This document shows positions 1 through 11,800 of a stretch of DNA of 64,000 nt, one piece after another. The stretch is from Bullera alba (lineage: Eukaryota > Basidiomycota > Tremellomycetes > Tremellales > Bulleraceae). The stretch lies in the NCBI GenBank assembly GCA_001600095.1, contig BCIX01000001.1, forward strand, positions 2,629,198 through 2,693,197. The letters are read 5' to 3'. How positions within the stretch are numbered: position 1 is the stretch's first letter; each line of letters starts with the position of its first letter. Position numbers and translations under genes: made by a program. The notes under the pieces are model-generated. The model was not told where the DNA came from. It saw only the letters and a list, made by a program, of their open reading frames with translations, and ran no database searches.

Positions 1-17
1 GGGGGGGGGGGGGGGGG
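1..17. other. Poly-G run at the window edge
   Basis: The window opens with 17 consecutive G residues and then ordinary mixed sequence. No telomere-like repeat follows. A pure G run at a contig end is typical of two-colour Illumina dark-cycle calls carried into an assembly, so it is more likely an artefact than biology. Confidence 0.6.
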
Positions 18-385
18 AAGAGCGGGTTGTGCGAGATGGGTTCAATCTTAGCGAGGAGATCGGCTCGAGCATCCTCCGGTGTCCAGTCCTCGCTGTCTGG
101 GGTGTACACCTTGATGCCGCACCCACAGTATGGGTAAGTATCCGCATTTGCCGTGATGGCGTCGTGCAGCTCGTCGTCTTCGTCGACCTCCTCTATCATC
201 GATAGCTGAGCATAAACGAGGGGAGCACCATGGTATGTGTTGATTGACTGCAGAAGCTGTTGATACCGTTGCCACAACCTCGAATTGGATCACCGAGGAC
301 TATTGATCACCAGTGGCGGGCCTGTCACCAAGGATGAGCTCGAGCTCGATGTGGTGAATGGACGGTGGACCATATGGATGTGCAT
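1..385 (-). pseudogene. Partial, possibly broken coding region running off the left edge
   Basis: On the minus strand a single reading frame runs from an ATG at 385 to the window edge, interrupted by one in-frame TGA at 290-292. The stretch below the TGA reads like protein (a Trp/Tyr/Gln-rich part, then an acidic part starting MIEEVDEDDELHD at 199, then a CGCG motif). I do not recognise the family. A short gene starting at 199, an unseen intron around the TGA, a sequencing error or a decayed gene are all possible. The 3' part lies outside the window. Confidence 0.25.
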
Positions 386-1301
386 CTAGCAAGAGGAATG
401 CAAGGACTTACTCGAGGAAGGACTTACTTAAGAGCAGGCAATGGCGACGAGGTTATGCGGCAACACCTCGTTCGCCTGATTCTTCCCACGTCGGCGGATT
501 GGTTGATGACAGGGTGGCGAATGGATGTCGATTGATGGAGAGTGTAGGCATAAGTTGTGTACAGCTGTGGCCTGTGATGGTAAGTATAGGTATCGAGATA
601 ATGATTAACGAGGAGACGTGAAGTGTGAAGGGAATCCGATGGGTCGAGTTTGGTCGAATGAGTGTTGGATTGGGAGAAAGGGGAAGAGTCACAAACACAA
701 GGCGAGTAGTCAGTTGCATATATAGCTGATGTCCCCAGTCGAGTAGTCCCTGAAGCTCCCTGAAGTCCCTTTGACGTTGAGAGAGAGGATGCTGATGATG
801 AGCTGCTTATTGTCCTTCTCATACCGTACAGTTTCTAGTCTCGTCACCGTAGGAGGGCGGTGAAGGAGGGCGGTGACGAGACTAACAGTTTCAACACAGT
901 CCGCTCATCGCTCCGGCCCGGTCGATCGCGGCTATGTGGCGGTATACGTAAATGGGTGTACTGTTTAAATTGGGGAAAGCTGTGAAGCTTTACGATGACG
1001 GCGGTGACTTTGACATGACCACCTCGCCCTTCCTTGACTCGGAACGGGAACACTGATTCAGAGACGGCAACTATACTGCAGATACCCGCATCATTCGCTC
1101 GGGATCGCCAGTGCAGAAGTACTTCAGGCGATCCCAAAACACTACTTCCAAACTCACCCGGACCGATCATGGCATAGGTTTTCTCGCTGGATCTGTGCGT
1201 AACGGATCCATATACGCTTTTGCCCGAGTGCCGCTGGCGGGTTCATTCAACCCTCGCTGGAGGTATCATTTCGCGGCACAGCCGCTTCGACACCCTTCGA
1301 C
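386..1301. other. Intergenic region with a hairpin-forming repeat
   Basis: No convincing gene in 916 bases; the open frames are short, low-complexity and have no recognisable motif. It contains the inverted repeat at 836-884, listed separately, and the presumed promoter of the OTU-protease gene at 1302. Confidence 0.5.
836..884. repeat. 14-bp inverted repeat with a 13-bp tandem duplication in its loop side
   Basis: TAGTCTCGTCACCG (836-849) is the exact reverse complement of 871-884. Inside, AGGAGGGCGGTGA occurs twice in tandem (851-863 and 864-876), the second copy overlapping the right arm. The element could extrude as a hairpin. It may be a regulatory dyad or a short non-autonomous element footprint; no target-site duplication was identified. 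Confidence 0.7.
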
Positions 1302-2835
1302 ATGACCATGCTTCAAACTCGATCACCAGAGGCTGAGACGAAGAGAATGACTATGGGCATTCGAAGCATGGCAGCGGGTCCGTCATACCATATCGGTTCA
1401 ACGCTTCCCTCCCCCGCCACCGGTCCATCGTCCACCCCGGCAAAGCGACGATTCGACGAATCACACTTCCCGGACGATGGTCGTAGGATCTTACGGTGCC
1501 ATGGCGGAGGCAGCTCGAGGAGGGCCAAGTTTGACAAAGTGCATAGCGCATCATCGAGCCCTCGCAATGGGCCGACGAGTGCTCGCAGAAGGGTCACACG
1601 AGCACAAAGACGTCGGAACTCTTCGCCTTCGCTGCCAACGGATCTGGAGACTATAGCCATGGAGGACAGTGCTGTCAAGAAGGAAATCATGCGATTGGGA
1701 CTGGTCTTGCGGGATGTTCAGGGAGATGGGAATTGCTTGTTCCGGGCCATGGCGGATCAGCTCTGGGGTGTGCAAAAGAGGCACGTGGAGGTGCGGAAGC
1801 TGGTCTGCGATTACTTGCAGACGCACAAGGAGTCAATGGAGGGTTTCGTCACCCCGTTCATGAAAGACGGAGAGGTGTACGAGGCGTATATCCAGCGCAT
1901 GAGGCAGCCAAGTGAGCCGGAGAACGAGTGCAAGCGTTGCCTTGCAAGCTTCTGACCACGTCTTTAGAAACATTCGGAAGCCACATCGAGATACAAGCCG
2001 CTGCGAGAATCTTTCAGAGGGATATCCGTGTCATCATGTCAACTGTGAGAGACATTCATCGAGAGACGGTCAACGCACTTGCTGATCTCGTCAGACTTCC
2101 TTCACTATCCCTTGGCAAAGCGAGAGTACGAGAAGAGTACCAGGAGGGCAACATAATCTCGAAGACGAGGACGTCACTGGTGCCCGAGATACCCGATCCG
2201 GAGGACATGACGACACAACGAGCCTGGCACCTATGGCTCGACCTGGGAGGACGATGCTCTGGTTAGCCCTATTCTCCCAGGCGGAACACTTTCAAAGCGT
2301 TCGAAGCAAGAGCGGCGGCGAGAACGGTCCCGCCGAAGTGGAGGACAAGATGGCAATACCTCACGAGTCTGACGACTCAGAGGCTGCACGACGAGATCGA
2401 GGGGAGATGATCGGCAAACCCGCACCTGAGGCCAATGTCGCTGCAGTCTTGGCTTCACTTCCCGCCGGGCATGGTTTCACCCCTAAGCAGGTCGAGGGTG
2501 TTTTGGCCAGAGTCAAAGGCAATCTAGGGGAGGCGGTGTCGATTTTGGTCGAAGACCTTCAGCTGGAAGACGAGTCGCTATCCGAATCCCTCGACGTCGA
2601 TTACAGAGACCGATCGTCCAGCCCATCATCATTGCGATCGGGCAGTACGGCCGCCACGAGCGATACCTCCAAGATTACCACACCCTCCAACTCTTCGGGA
2701 TCAGAACAAAGCATACAGACTGGGATTGACGGATTGAAAGTGATGAGCAATTCGCCAAGCACGGCGACGGAATATGGAATGAAAGTCAGTGCCAGGGCAA
2801 GACACGCCCACAGGGTCTCCTGGCCAACAAATTAG
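1302..2835 (+). CDS. OTU-family deubiquitinase with a C-terminal UBA/CUE-like segment (OTUD3-like)
   Basis: Cysteine protease predicted to remove ubiquitin from proteins. Exons 1302-1911, 1968-2044 and 2095-2835 give 475 residues. The catalytic block DGDGNCLFRA lies at about residues 145-154 (Asp and Cys of the OTU fold); after the first intron comes the conserved GSHIEIQAAA segment. Removing the second intron brings the active-site His block AEHFQSVR into frame at about residue 280. A helical segment near 340-380 (VAAVLASLPAGHGF then GVLARVKGNLGEAVSIL) resembles a UBA/CUE ubiquitin-binding fold, as in human OTUD3. The N-terminal 130 residues and the Ser-rich tail look disordered. ATG 1302 is the first in frame; 1308 is an alternative. 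Substrate unknown. Confidence 0.88.
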
Positions 2836-3174
2836 CAGTGACGATTGCACGTTCACGGAATCACGACTGTATCTTCAATCAAGTAGAGCGCATAAATCAT
2901 TGTAGATGTTGTGAAGAGATTGTAGATATAGCAAGTAAGTATAGTACTCAGAGTGAGTTCCCCGAGTGAGGTGATACATCGATATGCCAATTGCATTGCC
3001 AGGCTGACATCATGCGTGCGCTAACTTACCTCCACGCCTCCAGACCTCCACCTGCAGCACTACGTCAGAATCCTCGGTTGGCACCTCTTGTCAGCTCGCT
3101 TTTGGCTTCCTTGTTGTTGCATGACCATACACCACTCATCCTTATCAAGCCATACTTGCACTAGTCTCCTCAAA
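2836..3174 (+). promoter_or_regulatory. Spacer: OTU-protease 3' end and esterase promoter
   Basis: 339 bases between two plus-strand genes. No gene or strong motif seen; it ends in the presumed 5' leader of the S-formylglutathione hydrolase gene. Confidence 0.4.
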
Positions 3175-4339
3175 ATGGTCCAGCTAGAGAAGGTCTCTGC
3201 GAACAGAGTGTCCAACGGCACTTTGACCAAATACAAATTCGACTCGTCTTCGCTCTCCCTGCCAACGCAGTTCAACGTCTTCCTCCCGGCTTCTGCATCA
3301 AGCTCTTCGCCAGTGCCAGTCCTCTTCTACCTCGCTGGTCTGACCTGTAACGAGGATACTGGAGCTCAGAAGGGTGGCTTCCTGAACAAGGCCGGAGAGG
3401 AGGGTATCGCTGTTGTGCTGCCAGACACCAGTCCTCGGGGTGCTGGAGTCGAAGGCGAAGATGACGACTGGCAGCTGGGCACAGGTGAGCCGATTCCCCC
3501 CCATCCTCTACGACGAATCCCCTTCCTGACTGTATGTACTAGGCGCCGGGTTCTACCTCAATGCCAACACGGACAAGTGGAAGAAGCACTATAACATGTA
3601 TGATCTGGTCGTAAAGGAGATCCCTGCTGTCCTCAAGGAAGCCGATCTTGGCCTGGTATGTGGGACTCGGCTTAGGTGTATACTCGAGGCTGACGCTTTG
3701 TTCTCTTCGAAAGGACTTTGACCGTGTGTCCATCATGGGACACTCGATGGGAGGTAAGTCGACTCTCATTAGCGTGCTCGTTAACGGTGGCTGATGACTA
3801 TTCTTCCCAGGCCACGGAGCGCTGTCGCTATACCTGAAGAACCTCGACCTGTACAAGTCTGCATCGGCCTTTGCACCCGCTTGGTAGGTGAATCCTCGAC
3901 CATCAGCGGAGTAGTTGCTGATGAGTGATCCGACAGCAACCCATCCAAGACGAAGTGGGGAATTAACGCATTCTCAAACTACCTAATCACCAGGACTCGA
4001 TCCAGCCCGCCTTCAGAATGGTGGCCCTACGACTCGTCCCACCTTCTAAGTAACACATCCGCACCAGAAGGATCACTCCACATCCTAGTCGACGTGGGTA
4101 CAGATGACCAGTTCCTCAAGGATGGTCAGCTGGAGCCGAAAGCCCTAGTACAGGCGGCCGAAAACGCGGGAAGAAAGGACGGCGAGGTTCAGGTCAGGTT
4201 GCAGGATGGGTTTGACCACTCTTACTACTTTGTGAGTTGTCCGGGACCTCGATTATGGTTTAAGCTGACGTAGTCGAGCTAGATCTCCACCTTTGCCCCA
4301 GAGCACGTTGCGTTCCATGCCAAGTATCTGAAGGCTTAG
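3175..4339 (+). CDS. S-formylglutathione hydrolase (esterase D family)
   Basis: Hydrolyses S-formylglutathione to formate and glutathione, the last step of glutathione-dependent formaldehyde detoxification, normally cytosolic. Six exons (3175-3484, 3543-3655, 3714-3753, 3811-3883, 3937-4231, 4283-4339) sum to 888 nt, 295 residues, the usual family length of 280-300. Visible motifs: LFYLAGLTCNED near residue 55 (oxyanion loop), nucleophile elbow GHSMGG, catalytic Asp in GTDDQFLKDGQLEP and catalytic His in DGFDHSYYF. All sit at the spacing expected for the alpha/beta-hydrolase triad. ATG 3175 directly starts the conserved N-terminus. The gene converges on the mitochondrial carrier gene 178 bp downstream. 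Confidence 0.96.
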
Positions 4340-4516
4340 TTATCGTACTTAGAGGAAGAACATGCAGTTGCCTTGCAGGCAGAAGCACTCGGGCGAAACG
4401 ACGATCCTCAATCCAGGTCTCCTCCAGTCCCTCCATGCGCCTTTATACACACCCATGGAGACGCCCGATTGTTGTTTGCATACAAGATTGATTGATGGAA
4501 GTTCACGTTATCTACC

Positions 4517-5651
4517 CTAGAGGTAAGGGGGACCGAGGTAGCCCCTGAAGACGGTGGAAAGAGCTTCCACCACCAACAATAAGACACCTCCTCCTGGGGC
4601 CAGTCGCAACACCTTGGGAGCGAATCCTAGCAAACATGATTAGAGAGAATCAAAACCCAGGATCTCGATGCTCACCTTTGTACAGACCACCGAGTCCCTC
4701 TGTTTTGGCGATTTTGTACAGGGCAGGGTATGCCCATTCTCCGGATCCCTTCAGCTGGACTCGGGTCTTGACGACGTCGACTGTGTGTACGTGTCAGCTG
4801 TCCGCACGGATAGCTGTTGTACGTTAAAACTCACATGGGGTGTTCAAGGTGGTACCGATGAATCCACCGACAGTACCAGCGATCAAGTTGTTTCCCAGCT
4901 CTCCTTGCTTGGTCTGAAGCGGAATTGGTCAGCTACCCGACAGCTTCGCCAAAGTATCATATGTAGCTCACGGTCGGCTTTGGGAGGAGGTCCTTGACCC
5001 AGAAGATGGCACCGAAGTAGCCACCGTTCCACCAGAAATGTCTCCAGAATGTGCTCTCCATACCCTGGTACAATCTATTGGGGGTTCGTTAGTGTGTATT
5101 GGGGAAGAGCCGGGATGTGACTTACCCCAATGGTCCCGATGTCTTGAACGAGTTTCTAATCACATCCATGGGTCCTGCGAAAGTACTGTTTTTGTCCTGT
5201 AGTCTGATCTTGACAAGCTCGAAGGGGGTGACCACGACAGATTCAGAGGCTCCTGCTGCGAAACCAGTCGCGATAGCGAGTGCCTGGGTGTTTTTCTTCT
5301 GACCGTTATTCGTGAACACCCCTCCCCAGTATCCGTTCGCACCGACTATACATGTATCAGCAGACTGTACCAGTCCAGTCGATACTCACACTTGACGGCT
5401 CTCTTGGGCGCCTCCAGCATGAGCGGAGGGACGATACCACGGTACAACCTGCTAGCTCCCTCCTGAGCGATGATGCTCCTAAACGTCTGCATCATGCCCA
5501 TTCCCGCCTTCTCAGTGTTGAGCTGCTGCCTTGTCTTGACCACATCCAGGGGGTAGAGCAACAGGAGCTCGGTACATCCTGCAATGGCACCAGAGGCAAA
5601 GGTGTACACGAAGGGGAGGGGGAGGGGCTTTTTGAGTTCGGTAGTCGCCAT
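4517..5651 (-). CDS. ODC1: Mitochondrial 2-oxodicarboxylate carrier (Odc1/Odc2 type)
   Basis: Inner mitochondrial membrane antiporter that exchanges 2-oxoadipate/2-oxoglutarate, linking lysine metabolism and the TCA cycle. Six exons (5390-5651, 5126-5345, 4972-5074, 4835-4913, 4676-4780, 4517-4626) total 879 nt, 292 residues, normal for a three-repeat SLC25 carrier. Each repeat carries its signature: PLDVVKTRQQ in repeat 1, TPFELVKIRLQ in repeat 2 and NTPFDVVKTRVQ in repeat 3. The C-terminus FAPKVLRLAPGGGVLLLVVE closely fits the 2-oxodicarboxylate subfamily. The first intron is only 44 nt. Subfamily assignment rests on the motifs, so related SLC25 members are less likely but possible. Confidence 0.92.
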
Positions 5652-6213
5652 GATGCTGTTACTGATCTAGGTCGAAGTGGAGTGCGAGCTGGGTATCACT
5701 GTCTATCTATCTACTGCCCATACGTTCCACGACGAGCACGAGTCAAGAGGCAGCAATGGGGGAAAGAGAACGAGAACGATAAGCACGACTTGATGGATCA
5801 ATTGGAACATTTGGAATGGAATTCCTCCGGCGTTACCGGCACAATCTCCCGACTCGATGGTGACTACCGTAGCGGTGAGCCCGAAGTCGTACCAATCTGG
5901 GAGGACACTGCATAACTAGACAGCCGGTCCAATGACCGCCGAGCAACGACCAAGAGCCAGCTGTACACTACGTCTACATCGGATAGGCACCTCGCGATAC
6001 AAAAAGTCCTCGATCGTCTCGAGTCTTATCGGTACCTTGGTCCTTGTCGGCACCACTTGAGTTGCAAGTCGATCGAATCGCACGTCGCACATCTGTCAGC
6101 AGTGGTTACTGGATGCTAGCTATCTTGAGGTGCACTGGTTACTTGCTTCACACGATATTGCATTCCCTTCTCATCGACCTCTCATATGGTACAACATTCG
6201 CCCTCGTCGTCAA
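5652..6213. other. Spacer upstream of the carrier gene and downstream of the permease gene
   Basis: 562 bases that hold the minus-strand carrier promoter and the 3' end of the minus-strand permease gene. Plus-strand open frames here are antisense shadows. No further gene seen. Confidence 0.4.
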
Positions 6214-8198
6214 TCATGCCACGTATCGGAAGTGCAGGTTCTTCTTGTCAGTGATATCGTCAAAGATCTGTACTTTGGGGTCGTATCTCTCGTCTCCATC
6301 GGCAAACTTCTTGTCCCTCCTCTTGTTGGGGATAACGAAACACATTCGAAGACCGAGGATGACGAAGATCTCGCAGATTCGCGAGACCATACACACGATG
6401 ATACCAGTCTGGTACTTTGGTGCCTCTACAACGTGGGTCAGCGCGGGATCGACAACACAGTGCAAGGAGACTTACCGGAAGCGATGAAGGCGTATGGTCC
6501 GACAATGTTGCCGACGGCGACACCAATGAAGATGGCGGCAGATGATAGGGTCTTCTTGGTGGTTCCACCGACGTTACCCGCGACGAGGGACAGAGCAAGC
6601 ACGAATACGGCATTCGATGACCCAGTCAAGTCTACTCGCTGTCAGTTTGGCCAGGATGAATTGGGTGAGGACACTCACAGTAACCGATAAGTCGTGGTGC
6701 CATACCATCGGTGAAGGCGACAAGAGCGAAGCCGATGACCGTGAGGCAGGTCACTCCGGCCATCAGAAGCGTCCGGATGTTGCGGTAATGAGTTTTATGG
6801 TTGACGTAGATGGCAGCAAAGCTAAGCACAGCTGGTCAGACCAGATACACACAGCCACAAAGCCCAACTCACATCATGATCGCGATGAAGGTTCCATAAG
6901 GGATTTGGAGAAGCGTCGTCTTCAAAGTGTTGAAGCCAAAGCCCTTGATGACCAGAGTGCCGACTGCGGCCTAATCAGTATATGCCACGGATCCCGCTCA
7001 ATCTCACTCACAGTTTGATGTTCCACCATTGGGTACATTGGCGAAGAAGCCCAGGAAGAAGTACAGGTAAGTCTTAGGGTCCTTGCCACACTCGAACACC
7101 TGGTCCCAATGCAGTTGTCGCTTCTCGACAGTGTGGTGATCATGTCGCTTTCGAGACATGACAACGACCGCCTGCCTTCGCGTCAGGGATTTCGCGGTAT
7201 GAGGTGAGTCGGGGATGAGGAAACCCATGACCAGAGCCCAGAGTGAGCAGATTGCGCTGAGTGATGGTTGTTAGCTGTGAATCACTATACCGTGCACCTA
7301 TACTCACCCGATGAGAAGGAACTCGTACTTCCATGAAGCGATCGAGCCGCCAATGTGGCCGATACCAAAACCGAGCAAGCCACCAATGGCGATGCCGACA
7401 CCGTTTCCAGCGTACCAGTACCCGATCACCGTGGGCTGCTGCCTTCTGGTGAACCACATGCCGGTGATCGCAACTGCAGTCATGCCCATCAGTTGCTGTT
7501 TTACCTTAACCCCAGGCCCATCACTACCACTCACCAAAGGCTGGATCGGCAACCGCCTCGAACATGCCCGACACGAATCGGAAGCCCAGCATGTGGCCAT
7601 AGGTGGTGGATCCCGCCTGGGCCATCAAGAAGACACCCCAGAGGAAGATGTTGATCGAGAGATACTTTGCCAATGGGAATTTGCTGACAGTCAGCGCTTA
7701 TCCGACGTACATGACCTACCTCAGAAGAAGGTTACCAGGTATGGCCCACACCAGCCATCCTATGTAGAAGATGGATGAGAGATTGGAGTAGTCGGCACCG
7801 GTGAGATTGAGGTCCTCTCGAATACCGAAGAGAGCGGCATAGGAGAGTGTTGTCTTGTCGACATAGTAGAAGATGTAGTCGACAAATAGTGCTGGTACGA
7901 TGAGCCAGAACAGCTTCTTCTCGACCGTCTTGACCTCTGCCGGATCGAGTTCGGTTTGGTTGGCCTCGGCGACTTCCTTCATGAATTGGTAGCTTGGGTT
8001 TCGCCTGAGTAGCTTCCTGAGACCGGTACGGCTCTGTTCTGGTTGCTCATCTTCGTTATACTCGAACGATGGTTGCTCTTGGTCGACCTCTTCGATGTGT
8101 TCTGAGGATGACTTTGCCTTCTCGAGCTGGCCAAGCGTGATGGAAGCGTTGGCGGCAGAGTTCGGGACAAAGTCCAAAGCGTCTGATCCGTGAGGCAT
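6214..8198 (-). CDS. MFS anion permease of the allantoate (Dal5/ACS) family
   Basis: Twelve-helix plasma-membrane symporter of the anion:cation symporter family, which takes up allantoate, nicotinate, pantothenate, biotin and similar small acids. Start ATG at 8198; about seven introns. Key blocks: KKLFWLIVPALFVDYIFYYVDKTTLSYA (helix 1 region), GWLVWAIPGNLLLSKFPLAKYLS, GSTTYGHMLGFRFVSGMFEA, MWFTRRQQPTVIGYWYAGNGVG, then loop and helices 7-12 ending in DDITDKKNLHFRYVA, the typical family tail. All splice junctions I could follow keep frame. The substrate cannot be read from sequence. It is divergent from the adenylate-forming reductase gene 630 bp away, so co-regulation is possible. Allantoate itself is only one option. 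Confidence 0.88.
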
Positions 8199-8827
8199 GG
8201 TGGAAGCGACCAGGATGTGACTTGTTGCTCGAGAGGGAAGACATCCTGCTTCATTTTATAGACCCCGGACTGTGGTGGATCGTCGTTGATACTCCAAGTT
8301 GGCCCCTCGGGTGAGTGTATGGGGTCGGTGTGGGCAGATGGATGCTTTCTAATCTATTCAGCGGTCCGTCGAGGTCCGTTAGTGGCCCGTCAGTCCGTAT
8401 CAGGGCTTCTCCAGGTCCGTCTTCTTGGAAATGCTAAATATAACTCAGCCGACCGCCGAACTGTATCTCCGGCAAGTAAGTACCGTAAGTGTTCGACCTT
8501 CTTCACCGGTTTGACAGCGTTCCAACTGTGTTCTATAATCAGAGCAGCAGCCAAGCCATCAGCAGCTTGAAGGAAGAGCTAGTTCAGGGCGGTGGATAGG
8601 TCGGCGTGGTCCGCAAGCAGAATCCACTTTCACCGCCGGAGCCCCAGCTGCCGCGAGCGATACCAAGCAAAGTGGGAGGTATCCACCCGATCCACCCGGG
8701 CCGAGCCCATCCAGCAAGATGACCGACCCACTCTGTTCAGCTCAGCTGCGGGGTATACAAATTGAGTGTCTCGTTGTCGTCAATGTCTGTACACTCCCAT
8801 ACCTTGACTTGACACAGCCACTCGAAC
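8199..8827. promoter_or_regulatory. Divergent promoter with repeated GGTCCGT heptamers
   Basis: 629 bases between the divergent permease and reductase starts. GGTCCGT occurs at 8363-8369, 8373-8379 and 8414-8420, and one-mismatch copies GGCCCGT and AGTCCGT lie between them (8382-8398). This looks like a cluster of transcription-factor sites serving one or both genes; the factor is unknown. Confidence 0.5.
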
Positions 8828-11800
8828 ATGCCTGCGCCAACGTTCTACGCAAAGTCCGTGACAGAGCTCATCGCTCTGCGAGCCGGTAAGTCGAGGGCCA
8901 AACCCACAGCGGCTATCTCCGCTGACAGCGACGGCAGACACTCAGCCAGACGATGCGGCCGTGCACACTGGAGCTGCCGAGTTTGAAGGTCTACAGACAC
9001 TGAGGTACGTGTTGAATCCTAGCAATAGTACGGCACTGACCATCGGATCCAGCTATGCCGACTTGTCCAAAGCAGTCGACCGCTTGGCGTCGTACTATTC
9101 CACTCTCAACATTCCCCTCCCATCGACCGAGGAGGTACCCCCCGAACAGGTCATCGCGGTTCTGACCTCAACAGCCATCGACGAGTCGCTGTTGGAAATC
9201 GCTCTAGCCAAACTCGGTCTGTCTCCCCTGTTGCTATCTATCAACAATTCCGTCGCTGCCGTCGCACACCTCTGCAAGCAGACCAAATCGACACACCTGA
9301 TTTACGGGCCAAAATACGCAGCGAGCGCTCAAGAAGCTCAGGAGATCCTCGAGAAGGAGGGCTTGCAATTGACACTGGTTCCTGAGAGACGGTTCCCACT
9401 ATGGGGCAAAGGCGGAGTCACCGAGAGCAAGATCCCGCCCTTCAAAGCTCGACTCACGCCTCAACAGGAAATGGGCAGGACTTGTGTCATCCTACACTCT
9501 TCCGGATCGACAGGCTTCCCCAAACCAGTATACATCACCCACTACGGTCTCGTTGCCAATGCCGCAACTTCGATACCCAGTTCCGGATTCTCCGCCCTTC
9601 CCCTCTTCCACGGCTTCGGTCATTTCTCCATGTAAGTGACGGTGCGATGGCATGACGGCCCCTGATATGCGCTGACTCGACTTTCAGCTTCCGATGCATC
9701 TACCACGGCAAACCCTTCACTCTCATGCCTCCAAATCTCCCTCTCACCGCCGCCAACATCTGCCGAATCATCAAAACCTCCCCCACCCCTCCTCAGCAGC
9801 ACTTCGCCGTGCCTTACGTGCTCAAGCTGCTCGGTGAGACCGAAGAGGGTATCGAGACTTTGGCTGGCTTCGACGCAGTCTCTTTCGCTGGTGCTGCTGT
9901 CCCAGACGACCTTGGAGATCGACTGGTGGCAGCCGGAGTCAACCTCTTCTCGCAATACGGCACAACAGAGACTGGCGCTCTGCTCACCTCCCGACGAGAG
10001 TACGGATCCGACAAGGGATGGAACTGGCTCCGAGTGGAGGGCCTCATTTCAGAGTACATCGAGTTGATCCCCCAAGGATCGGATACGTTCGAGGTCGTGG
10101 TCAAGGACGGATGGCCAGCAAAGTTGATGTCCAACCGTGAAGACGGTGCATACTGCACCAAGGACTTGGTACTGCGCCACCCGGTGCACAAGAACTGGTT
10201 GAAATACATCGGCCGACTCGACGATACCCTCACCCAGACCTTGGGTGAGAAGACGAATCCTGTCCCTATCGAGCTCGCGATTGTGAGTTCCGTGATCTCC
10301 GATACGTAAACTCGAGCTGAACAAGTAACAGCGCGGAAACTCGCCTCTAGTGCAGGAATGCATCGTCTTCGGAGACGGCAAACCTCAAACCGGTGCTCTT
10401 ATCCTCCCATCGGAAGCCGGTGCCGAGCTGTCTAGGGACAAAGCCAAATTCATCAAGACCATCTGGCCCGTCATCGCGGATGCCAATGCCAGCGCGCCAA
10501 GTCACTCTAGGATCCTCCCCGAGATGGTCGATGTTCTGCCGTACGGAACGGATATCCCCGTTGTGAGTTCTCATTCCTGGATGAAACTCAGAATCCTACT
10601 GACCCCCTTGTAGGCCACAAAGATGTCCATCCTCAGACCGGCTTGTTACAAGCTGTTCGCCCCCATCATCGACCAGATCTACGAGCGATTCGAGCGGGGT
10701 ACCGGCCAACCCAAGCGGACCATCACTTCGCAATCCGAGCTTGAAGTCTTCCTCGCCGACACGATATCGCATGCCCTGGGCGAAGGCAAGTCCGATGGAT
10801 TGACCCCGACTACCGATCTCTTCGAATTCGGCGTCGACTCGCTACAAGCCACTCGAGTGCGCAACGTGATCAGCAAATCCTTGGAGTTGGGTACCGTCAA
10901 CCTCGGTCAGAACGTTGTTTACGAGCACCCCTCGATCTCGGCTTTGGCGGCATACATCCTCGGCATGACGTCTGGCGGTCAACAGCTAGCGTCGGATCCT
11001 CATCAAGAGATGTGGGACATGGTCGACAAGTGGTCAGCCAGAGTCATTCAAGCCAAAGTCGGATCACCAAGGACCGGCCAGAGCGAGAACCAAACTCCTG
11101 GCGAGGTCGTCGTCCTGACTGGTGCTACTGGTTCCCTCGGCTCCCATATCCTCGACCAATTGACACAACGTCCCGAGGTCGCCAAGGTCATCTGTCTGTC
11201 CAGAGCCGGATCCCATGAGGAATCGCTGAATCGAGTCCGAGCCTCGCTTGCTCAGCGACAGAGAAACCTCTCACCTCAAGCGGCCGAAAAGGTGGTTTCA
11301 CTCGCCGCCGACGTCAACAAGCCCGACCTCGGCCTCACTCCTGAGATCCTCGAGTCGGTCCGAGCTCACGCCACGTCGTACATCCACAACGCCTGGCCAG
11401 TCAACTTCGTCCTCTCCCTCCAATCGTTTGAGCCACATATTGGTGGAGCCGTCAACCTCCTCAACCTCGCTCAAACATCGCCCCATGCCGTCAAACCCGC
11501 CTTCTTCTTCTCTTCCTCGGTCGGCACTGTTCAAGGAAGACGAACGCCTCTAGTCGAGGAGGAGTTCTCTTCTGATCCAGTCACCGCCGGCGGAATGGGC
11601 TACGGCAGGAGCAAGTGGGTGGTGGAGAAGATCCTGGAACGAGCCAAGAGCGCCGGTGCTCGTGCCGGTGTGCTGAGAATCGGTCAGCTGGCTGGTGATA
11701 CTCAAACCGGAGTGTGGAACGAGACGGAAGCCTGGCCTTTGATGTTCAAGTCGGCCAACACCATTGGCGCTTTGCCCATCCTAGAGGAAAGGCCATCTTG

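Noticed and set aside
424..822. 132-codon Ser-rich open frame on the minus strand
   Set aside because: Low-complexity, no motif and no intron structure; likely chance.
9005..9052. Coding read-through of a 48-nt segment in the reductase
   Set aside because: It is stop-free, but it has GT-AG ends and a CTGAC branch site, and removing it restores the conserved SYADL motif.
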